A DNA stretch of 64,000 nucleotides. Source: Xylanibacter ruminicola Ga6B6. Its GTDB lineage: Bacteria; Bacteroidota; Bacteroidia; Bacteroidales; Bacteroidaceae. This document shows positions 1 through 4,736 of the stretch, in pieces. The stretch is from the NCBI RefSeq assembly GCF_000687715.1, contig NZ_JHXD01000008.1, forward strand, positions 1-64,000, in the 5' to 3' direction. Numbering within the stretch: position 1 is the stretch's first letter; every line of letters begins with the position of its first letter. The translations under genes were made by a program, and so were the position numbers. The notes under the pieces are model-generated. The model did no database searches and had not been told where the DNA came from. It saw only the letters and a list, made by a program, of their open reading frames with translations.

Positions 1-279
1 ATTCTGCAACTCTAACTCACGAACGCGAGCTTCGAGTGCCAGTACCTCAGGAGATTTCTCCTCTTTCTTTTTACGTGCCATATCTTCAAGCGGTTTGGTA
101 TCCGCCTGCAAAGATACAACATTTTTTGATTTTCTGTACCGGCTTACCCAACATCTTATCGTACTTGGTTCAACATTGTAGTACTTTCCCAACTCTTCAT
201 AACTGTTGGTACCATTCAAATAAGCAGAAATAATCTCCGCTTTCTTCTCTTCTGGAATCCTTGGATTTAAAATTCTCAT
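1..279 (-). CDS. IS transposase OrfA-like protein, partial
   Basis: The 5' part of a gene read leftwards and cut by the window edge after 93 codons. The N-terminal half reads as a helix-turn-helix (about residues 8-48, with NPRIPEEKKAEII and STIRCWVSRYRK), followed by a charged, Leu/Glu-rich stretch that looks like the coiled coil of IS3-type OrfA proteins. The start is the ATG at 277-279. Such proteins bind the element's ends and usually partner with a downstream OrfB integrase, which would lie outside the window. The IS end probably falls near 335, where the minus strand reads TGTCTTATACTG. That is 11 bp from the stop of the smalltalk gene. Family assignment is by resemblance only. Confidence 0.7.
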   Translation of the reverse strand, partial: MRILNPRIPEEKKAEIISAYLNGTNSYEELGKYYNVEPSTIRCWVSRYRKSKNVVSLQADTKPLEDMARKKKEEKSPEVLALEARVRELELQN

Positions 280-345
280 AAGTCTAACACATTTATTAAG
301 TTTCTAAATGTGTCAACCTATATCAGTATAAGACACCGTTCTTGG

Positions 346-447
346 CTACAGACCCATACACGAGGTGGCGCCCAGGGCAGTTACTATCGCCGTTGCGATA
401 CTGGCTATCATCTGTACGATGAATTTCAGCGTTTCCTTCTTACTCAT
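346..447 (-). CDS. smalltalk family micro-protein
   Basis: A 33-residue ORF beginning MSKKETLKFIVQMIAS and ending TALGATSCMGL. It has a short Lys-rich N-terminus, one hydrophobic helix, and a small-residue tail with Cys. This matches the smalltalk family of tiny Bacteroides/Prevotella proteins, which are typically encoded beside HU-like DNA-binding proteins and an N-acetylmuramoyl-L-alanine amidase. It starts 15 nt after the HU-like gene stops and has a near-perfect Shine-Dalgarno (AGGAGGTGAG), unusually strong for this phylum. Function is unknown; a membrane or lipid-anchored role is possible. The amidase that often follows is absent because IS sequence begins just beyond the stop. Confidence 0.8.
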   Translation of the reverse strand: MSKKETLKFIVQMIASIATAIVTALGATSCMGL

Positions 448-462
448 AACTCACCTCCTTTC

Positions 463-1023
463 CTAGTTCATATCTGAGCCACCACTGCCAGGATTGCTGG
501 GTTGGGTGTTGCCACCAGTGTTACCACCCTGGTTGGTGCTGCCGCTGTTGCCGCTGTCGGTGTTACCACTCTCGGGATCCTCAATGTCGCCGCTGTCGCC
601 ACTGGTTACGCGCTTCAGTACGGTGCCGTCCTCGTCAAGGCAGGTAATCTGGATGCTGGTGTTCTTCAGCTCGTCCTTCACATCCACCGAAGGGGTGAAC
701 ACAATGCGACGGGTGGTAATCAGTCCGGTCTTCACCTCGTCAAGGTTCTCAACGGCCTTGGCGCGCACACCGAATCGCATGGTTCCCAGTCCGGGCACGG
801 GCACTGAGTGGCCCTCGGTGGCCCAGGTGCGGATAACGGCGCCTGCAGCCTCCCATGCAGCCTTGATAACACCTGCGCTAATGCCCGAGTGGGTGGCTGC
901 CTCGGTAAACACCTTCTTCTCGGCGATGGCGCTGTACAGGTCGGGGCGCATTACGAAACGCTTGGCCCCAGGGTTCTTGCCGATCTTAAGCTCTCGGCGC
1001 TGTGCAATAACTTTAATACTCAT
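463..1023 (-). CDS. HU-like DNA-binding protein with Ig-like domain and low-complexity tail
   Basis: 186 residues. Residues 1 to about 90 show the HU/IHF-type fold of the Bacteroidetes HU-HIG family: MSIKVIAQRREL, a helical segment, then GHSVPVPGLGTMRFGVRAKAV. A beta-rich segment with RRIVFTPSVDVKDELK follows (about 90-137). The last ~45 residues are Gly/Ser/Asn/Asp-rich. In known genomes these proteins precede smalltalk and amidase genes and flank capsule or phage-like loci; their biological role is unsettled. The TACCTTTG box at 1249-1256 on this strand implies a 5' leader of about 220 nt, which contains a 14-bp palindrome at 1174-1187. Confidence 0.85.
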   Translation of the reverse strand: MSIKVIAQRRELKIGKNPGAKRFVMRPDLYSAIAEKKVFTEAATHSGISAGVIKAAWEAAGAVIRTWATEGHSVPVPGLGTMRFGVRAKAVENLDEVKTGLITTRRIVFTPSVDVKDELKNTSIQITCLDEDGTVLKRVTSGDSGDIEDPESGNTDSGNSGSTNQGGNTGGNTQPSNPGSGGSDMN

Positions 1024-1173
1024 AGCTTTAGTAAAATTAAAAAATTAAAGAATTAAAAAATGTAATAATTATAGGTTTGTAAATAATTTTTAAATTTTAT
1101 CATTTTACATTTTTACATTGTTCTGAGTTCGGGTTCGGGCGGGTATTAATCCTGCAGGGTGCTACGATTAAAG

Positions 1174-1187
1174 GTAACAATTGTTAC
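1174..1187. promoter_or_regulatory. 14-bp palindrome in the HU-like gene leader
   Basis: GTAACAATTGTTAC is a perfect palindrome about 60 nt downstream of the predicted start of transcription and 150 nt before the HU-like gene. Being inside the transcribed leader, it could be an operator or an RNA hairpin. No regulator can be assigned. Confidence 0.35.
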
Positions 1188-1248
1188 TATTAATCTTCGC
1201 AAATCTGGGGATTAATGTCGCCCTCAAGCCTCCCTCATTTTAACGTTA

Positions 1249-1256
1249 CAAAGGTA
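1249..1256 (-). promoter_or_regulatory. -7 box of HU-like/smalltalk operon
   Basis: CAAAGGTA on the plus strand is TACCTTTG on the minus strand, matching the Bacteroidetes TAnnTTTG -7 element. Confidence 0.6.
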
Positions 1257-1338
1257 CAGCTTTTTCATTGCGGTTCACGAATAGCTAACCTACTTTTTGG
1301 CAAAAAATCACTGCGCGCGGCGCCACCATCCGCTGTCC

Positions 1339-1365
1339 GCTACGCGCTACAGCGCTACAGTAGTT
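1339..1365 (+). repeat. Dispersed GYGCTACA-type repeat, copy 1
   Basis: Reads GCTACGCGCTACAGCGC then TACAGTAGTT. It consists of tandem 8-bp units related to GYGCTACA, shared with 1453-1477 (opposite strand), 15161-15184, 17524-17547 and 22804-22834. Confidence 0.8.
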
Positions 1366-1452
1366 TTCCATCCCATCGCACACCATTATTTACTTCTATA
1401 TTTATATATAAATATAGGCACTACCATTACCATCCCCCACCCCCGCACATCT

Positions 1453-1477
1453 AACTGTAGCACTGCAACGCGTAGCA
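1453..1477 (-). repeat. Dispersed GYGCTACA-type repeat, copy 2 (inverted)
   Basis: On the minus strand it reads TGCTACGCGTTGCAGTGC then TACAGTT, a slightly diverged copy facing copy 1. Confidence 0.75.
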
Positions 1478-1486
1478 CACGTTTTT

Positions 1487-1505
1487 TTTCCAAAATATTT
1501 GGAAA
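1487..1505. promoter_or_regulatory. Candidate operator of the MNT/HEPN pair
   Basis: TTTCCAAA-ATA-TTTGGAAA, a perfect inverted repeat with 8-bp arms. It covers a TTTG at 1498-1501 placed correctly for the -33 element of the -7 box at 1522-1529. This position suits autoregulation of a toxin-antitoxin operon. Confidence 0.5.
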
Positions 1506-1521
1506 ATTGGAAATTAGTACG

Positions 1522-1529
1522 TATATTTG
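1522..1529 (+). promoter_or_regulatory. -7 box of MNT/HEPN operon
   Basis: TATATTTG, 21 nt upstream of the ATG at 1551. Its placement argues against the TTG at 1527 being the start codon, because that codon would lie inside the promoter. Confidence 0.6.
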
Positions 1530-1550
1530 CACCATACAAAGCAATTAGTT

Positions 1551-1877
1551 ATGAACAATAGCAAAGTTATCGACAGTATTAAGCAGGTGGCCGAAAGGGT
1601 CTTACCCAAGGGTAGTCTGTTGTATCTCTATGGGTCGCGTGCACGTGGAGACTGGCACGACGGTTCTGATTGGGATCTTCTGCTGATACTTGATAAGCCA
1701 CGTCTTGAGCATGAGGATTTTAATAAGTATTCCTATCCGTTTGTTGAAATGGGATGGGATATAGGCGAGGATATTCGTCCCCATGCATATACTAAGCAAG
1801 AGTGGTTTGATGGTCCACATGCTATGTTCTATTATAATGTAGAAGAAGACAAACAAGTATTGTATGGAACTAAGTGA
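1551..1877 (+). CDS. MNT-type minimal nucleotidyltransferase (antitoxin-like)
   Basis: 108 residues, the usual size of a minimal nucleotidyltransferase. The catalytic signature GSRARGD (28-34) is followed by S39-D-W-D42, giving the Asp pair that binds metal and NTP in the pol-beta superfamily. In studied HEPN/MNT modules the MNT protein modifies or AMPylates the HEPN partner and so acts as antitoxin. The stop overlaps the next gene by 14 nt, implying coupled translation. The start was set at the ATG after the TATATTTG box. Substrate and activity here are inferred. Confidence 0.85.
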   Translation: MNNSKVIDSIKQVAERVLPKGSLLYLYGSRARGDWHDGSDWDLLLILDKPRLEHEDFNKYSYPFVEMGWDIGEDIRPHAYTKQEWFDGPHAMFYYNVEEDKQVLYGTK

Positions 1878-2271
1878 TAACGAGAGATCAACCATCGTAC
1901 GCATGGAAATGGAGAAGGCACGCAAAACTTTTGCCGATATGGAATTTTGTGCCAAAGAGCAGAAATGGGAGGCTGCTGCCAATCGCCTGTACTATGCTTT
2001 GTTTCATGCGGTATCAGCCTTACTTATCAGTGGCGGTCAGAATGTAAAAAGTCATCGTGGCATCATGTCTCTTTTCGGACAGCATTATGTTCGTACAGGA
2101 CTATTTACGAGCGAAGATGGTTCACTCCTCTCTGACCTTGTGATTATGCGCGATAACGCAGACTATAACCTATTCTTTGAGGCGAACGAGGAGAAAATCA
2201 CTCCCTATATTGAGCCCACAAGACTGCTGATTGATAAGATAGCAGAATTTGTTATTCCTAAAAACTCTTAA
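1864..2271 (+). CDS. HEPN domain protein (toxin-like partner of MNT)
   Basis: 135 residues, all alpha-helical in character. It shows the HEPN signatures N40-R-L-Y-Y-A-L-F-H48 (which includes an R-x6-H arrangement), KSHRGIMSLFGQHYV (62-76) and R96-D-N-A-D-Y101. HEPN proteins next to MNT genes are often RNases held in check by the MNT. Whether this one keeps nuclease activity cannot be told, since the canonical C-terminal RX4HXY motif is not evident. The 14-nt overlap with the MNT gene and the shared promoter support a two-gene module. Confidence 0.85.
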   Translation: MELSDNERSTIVRMEMEKARKTFADMEFCAKEQKWEAAANRLYYALFHAVSALLISGGQNVKSHRGIMSLFGQHYVRTGLFTSEDGSLLSDLVIMRDNADYNLFFEANEEKITPYIEPTRLLIDKIAEFVIPKNS

Positions 2272-2309
2272 TTATTGCTGCAGGTTTTGGTGGGTGCTGA
2301 GGTTTTTAT

Positions 2310-2317
2310 TATCTTTG
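2310..2317 (+). promoter_or_regulatory. -7 box of the S24 gene
   Basis: TATCTTTG, 68 nt before the ATG at 2385. Confidence 0.55.
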
Positions 2318-2384
2318 CAGCCGTTTGGTGACCCGTGGAACGGCGCCATAGAATGAAAATAAACTTTTTAATTATTAAAACGAC

Positions 2385-3197
2385 ATGAGAAATTTTAGTA
2401 GCATCGGTCAGTGGCCGATGGGATTGGTGTGCGACACACCCGTGCCCTACTACGAGGTAGGAGTAAGTTGCGGTTTGCCTAACGAGATGGGCCAACTGCC
2501 ACCCGAGATGATTCTTTTGCCCAGCGAGATTACGCGCGGGCGCAGTGTGTTTATCGTAGATGCCGATGGCGACTCGATGACCGGCGTGGGTATTTACAGC
2601 GGCGACCAGATACTGATTGAGAGCACGCAACGGATAAACAGCGGCGAGGTGATAATGGCGAGCATCGACGGCGAGGAGCTGTTGAAAGTGTATTACGTTG
2701 ACGACTGCGGGCGCTACTGGCTGTTGCCCGCCAACGATAAGTACCAGCCATGCGAACTAACGGCCGACATGAATGTGCGCATCTGCGGGCGCATGGTGTG
2801 CAACCTGAGTGCGCCGCACGTATCGGTGAAGCACTGTGGCGAGGTGGTACGCCAGTTTAAGGCCAAGCAAAAGCAGCACCAGCCCGACATATACGAGCGC
2901 CTGACCGAAGCCGTTACCCAGTGCAGCCATCTGTTCTGGGCAGCATCGGCCTGGGCAGTGGTGTATTGCGTGATGCGCGATAAATACAGTTATGACAAGC
3001 CTGTTGCCGAGTTTGAGCGTATGGCCCAGACCTTAAAGCTACCCGCTACGTTTAGGTTTGTATGTGGCGAAGGCAGTGTGCAGCGCACCATCAGTAATCA
3101 TGAGTACATGCGAAAGAGTATCGACAAGTGGGAGGAGCAGGGTGCTGCCGACCGCGAACTGAAGCTGATGACGGTTTTAATTAAAGAATTAGCTTAG
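2385..3197 (+). CDS. UmuD-like S24 autopeptidase with extra C-terminal domain
   Basis: 270 residues. Residues 25-140 fit the LexA/UmuD S24 fold: DADGDSMTGVGIYSGD contains the nucleophile Ser64, and GEELLKVYY contains Lys101, 37 residues later as in UmuD and LexA. C29-G30 in VSCGLP mirrors the UmuD cleavage site (Cys-Gly, 35 residues before the Ser). There is no N-terminal helix-turn-helix, so it resembles UmuD more than a repressor. Residues ~150-270 form a separate helical domain seen in Bacteroidetes proteins of unknown role. No umuC lies nearby. Six TTACCGAA copies and a terminator follow the stop. A damage-responsive or regulatory role is inferred. Confidence 0.75.
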   Translation: MRNFSSIGQWPMGLVCDTPVPYYEVGVSCGLPNEMGQLPPEMILLPSEITRGRSVFIVDADGDSMTGVGIYSGDQILIESTQRINSGEVIMASIDGEELLKVYYVDDCGRYWLLPANDKYQPCELTADMNVRICGRMVCNLSAPHVSVKHCGEVVRQFKAKQKQHQPDIYERLTEAVTQCSHLFWAASAWAVVYCVMRDKYSYDKPVAEFERMAQTLKLPATFRFVCGEGSVQRTISNHEYMRKSIDKWEEQGAADRELKLMTVLIKELA

Positions 3198-3199
3198 TT

Positions 3200-3283
3200 T
3201 TACCGAACCTGTTACCGAACTTCGGTAAGTATTAGTACTAAAGTTACCGAAACCTACAACACTTACCGAAAACTGTTACCGAA
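3200..3283. repeat. Array of six TTACCGAA octamers
   Basis: TTACCGAA occurs at 3200, 3212, 3244, 3263 and 3276, and inverted (TTCGGTAA) at 3221. The array lies between the S24 stop codon and its terminator. The wider CTGTTACCGAA occurs twice. Chance clustering of an 8-mer at this density is very unlikely. It may be an operator cluster or origin-type iterons. Confidence 0.8.
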
Positions 3284-3316
3284 TGCGTTCCAAGAAATTG
3301 GAGCGCATTATTTTTT
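3282..3316 (+). terminator. Rho-independent terminator of the S24 gene
   Basis: Stem AATGCGTTCC / GGAGCGCATT (10 bp with one G-U), loop AAGAAATT, then A and six T. Confidence 0.8.
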
Positions 3317-3320
3317 GCCA

Positions 3321-3328
3321 TACTTTTG
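3321..3328 (+). promoter_or_regulatory. -7 box of the Rha-lysozyme-primase run
   Basis: TACTTTTG just after the S24 terminator. It predicts a leader of about 135 nt before the ATG at 3468, with small hairpins at 3357-3372 and 3404-3420. Confidence 0.6.
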
Positions 3329-3467
3329 CCACCGCAAACAAGTTGCGATGGCGAGCGTGATTCAGTTCACGAGTGATCTTTGACTTACTGACACACCAAC
3401 CCGACTCGGAACGGCCGAGCGGCACACACAAACATTAATTATTAACAATTTAAATACACACACAATT

Positions 3468-4244
3468 ATGGAAACAATGATTATTAAAACAGTAAACGAC
3501 AACCAACACATGATGACTTCGCTGGAAATAGCTGAAGTAACTGGTAAGAACCACAAAGATGTACTCAAGGCCATCCGAAAAATGGAACAAGCTTGGGTGG
3601 ATGTATGTGGGCGCAAATTTGCGCTGACATCGAGAACCGTGGTTCAGCCCAACGGCGGAACGCGCGAGGTACCTTGCTACCTGCTTACCAAAACCGAGTG
3701 CCTCTACATCGCCACCAAGTTTAACGACGAGGCCCGTGCCCGTCTCGTCCTCCGCTGGGAGGAACTGGAACGCGAGCGGATTATTTTTGGCACGGATGAC
3801 ACGGCCTTTTTAAAAAAGGACACGGCTGTTATCAATGAAAAAGAGCAGTGTCTCTCTAAAAGAGAGCCGTGTAATCCGTGCCTAAAAAGATTACCCGCAT
3901 TGCAGGTTCAGAAACAGATACTGGCGATGGCGGATGAGATTGTGGGTACGGGACTGCGCATGCTGAACGAGCCCGCCGAGGATACACTCACCGCCACGCA
4001 GGTGGCCAAGACGTTTAACATGAACACCCGCGACTTTAACGCCGTGCTGGAAGACTTGAAGATACAGTACCGCGCCAACGGTCGCTGGAACCTGGCCGAA
4101 CACCTGCAAGGCCGCGGCTACACCGCCGAACGTACACACGTCGACTACTCGCTGAAAGGCAAGCGCAAAGTTAAGGTGTACATGACGTGGACCATGGCCG
4201 GACTGAAGTACCTTAACAGCCAACTTGGATACCCTAACCTTTGA
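3468..4244 (+). CDS. Rha family / KilAC phage-type regulator carrying an in-frame palindromic insert
   Basis: 258 residues. About 12-100 matches Rha phage regulatory proteins (MTSLEIAEVTGKNHKDVLKAIRKME ... LLTKTECLYIATKFNDEARARLV, quoted in parts). About 155-255 matches the antirepressor KilAC domain (TATQVAKTFNMNTRDFNAVL, then WTMAGLKYL near the end). Residues 108-139, in the linker between them, are encoded by a 94-bp palindromic element also found in the primase gene. Such proteins act as DNA-binding regulators in temperate phages and related elements. It opens a tightly packed four-gene run. The insert sits where it would least harm folding. Confidence 0.8.
   Translation: METMIIKTVNDNQHMMTSLEIAEVTGKNHKDVLKAIRKMEQAWVDVCGRKFALTSRTVVQPNGGTREVPCYLLTKTECLYIATKFNDEARARLVLRWEELERERIIFGTDDTAFLKKDTAVINEKEQCLSKREPCNPCLKRLPALQVQKQILAMADEIVGTGLRMLNEPAEDTLTATQVAKTFNMNTRDFNAVLEDLKIQYRANGRWNLAEHLQGRGYTAERTHVDYSLKGKRKVKVYMTWTMAGLKYLNSQLGYPNL
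3789..3882 (+). repeat. In-frame palindromic element, copy 1
   Basis: 94 bp bounded by GGCACGGAT and ATCCGTGCC. The next inner arms, ACACGGC / GCCGTGT, extend the outer stem to 17 bp with one mismatch. Two side hairpins, CCTTTTT-AAAAAAGG and CTCTCTAAAAGAGAG, and an inner GACAC / GTGTC pairing give a clover-like fold. Positions 3789-3872 are identical to 5265-5348. It is translated as GTDDTAFLKK..., in the same frame in both genes. Confidence 0.9.
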
Positions 4245-4269
4245 TTAATTGAACATTGACCATTTTACT

Positions 4270-4734
4270 ATGCAGATTACAGACACACTTTTACAGAAAC
4301 TGATGGAGATGGAGGGATGCCGACTGAGCGCTTATCGCGATGAGGGCGGCGTGCCCACCATCGGCTACGGACACACACGCGGCGTGCGCATGGGCGACCG
4401 CATCAGCCCCCAACAGGCTCGCGACTGGCTGCTACAGGATGCCACCGAGGTAATGCGACAGGTGCGACGCCTGCACGTGGCGCGCACCGAGGCACAGCTC
4501 GAGGCACTCACATCGTTTGCCTTTAACGTGGGCATCGGTCGGTTGCAGCAATCATCGCTGCTACGAGCCATCCGCCAAGGCGCCAGCAAGGCAGCTATCC
4601 AGCGCCAGTTTAAACGCTGGGTGTATGCCGGCGGCCGCAAGCAAAAGGGACTGGAAGTCCGCCGCCAATGGGAGGCCGAACGTTTCTTCGCCCCCAGCTA
4701 CCCCACGGATGACGAGATAATAGATAGAGTATAA
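4270..4734 (+). CDS. GH24 phage-type lysozyme (endolysin)
   Basis: 154 residues, normal for T4-type lysozymes. The catalytic triad is visible as E15, D24 and T30 (spacing +9 and +15, as in T4 lysozyme) in EMEGCRLSAYRDEGGVPTIG, followed by YGHT. ALTSFAFNVGIG and the C-terminal GGRKQKGLEVRR are family-typical. It hydrolyses peptidoglycan. No signal peptide or SAR helix is seen and no holin gene adjoins. The ATG at 4270 is preferred over the TTG at 4249. It lies 25 nt after the Rha gene and 2 nt before the primase gene. Confidence 0.85.
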   Translation: MQITDTLLQKLMEMEGCRLSAYRDEGGVPTIGYGHTRGVRMGDRISPQQARDWLLQDATEVMRQVRRLHVARTEAQLEALTSFAFNVGIGRLQQSSLLRAIRQGASKAAIQRQFKRWVYAGGRKQKGLEVRRQWEAERFFAPSYPTDDEIIDRV

Positions 4735-4736
4735 CT

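Larger units (their letters stand above)
1024..1550. other. Intergenic region with two promoters and inverted GCGCTACA repeats
   Basis: No gene is supported here. The left part is the AT-rich leader of the HU-like gene. Copies of the dispersed GYGCTACA repeat lie at 1339-1365 (plus) and 1453-1477 (minus), facing each other around a C-rich segment. The right part carries the promoter and a 19-bp palindrome of the MNT/HEPN pair. Short ORFs here are repeat-derived, with no recognisable protein. Confidence 0.7.

Noticed and set aside
36..233. Plus-strand 65-codon ORF at the window start
   Set aside because: Antisense to the IS OrfA-like gene, which has a readable HTH on the minus strand.
494..1048. 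Plus-strand ORF of 184 codons opposite the HU-like gene
   Set aside because: Shadow of the minus-strand HU-like gene, which has clear family motifs; the low-complexity tail opens several frames.
1215..1548. Two overlapping plus-strand ORFs (79 and 83 codons)
   Set aside because: They run through the GYGCTACA repeats, a C-rich stretch and a promoter, and show no protein-like features.
3200..3283. CRISPR or tandem-repeat interpretation of the TTACCGAA cluster
   Set aside because: The unit is only 8 bp, spacing varies (9-23 bp) and one copy is inverted; it fits binding sites, not a CRISPR array.
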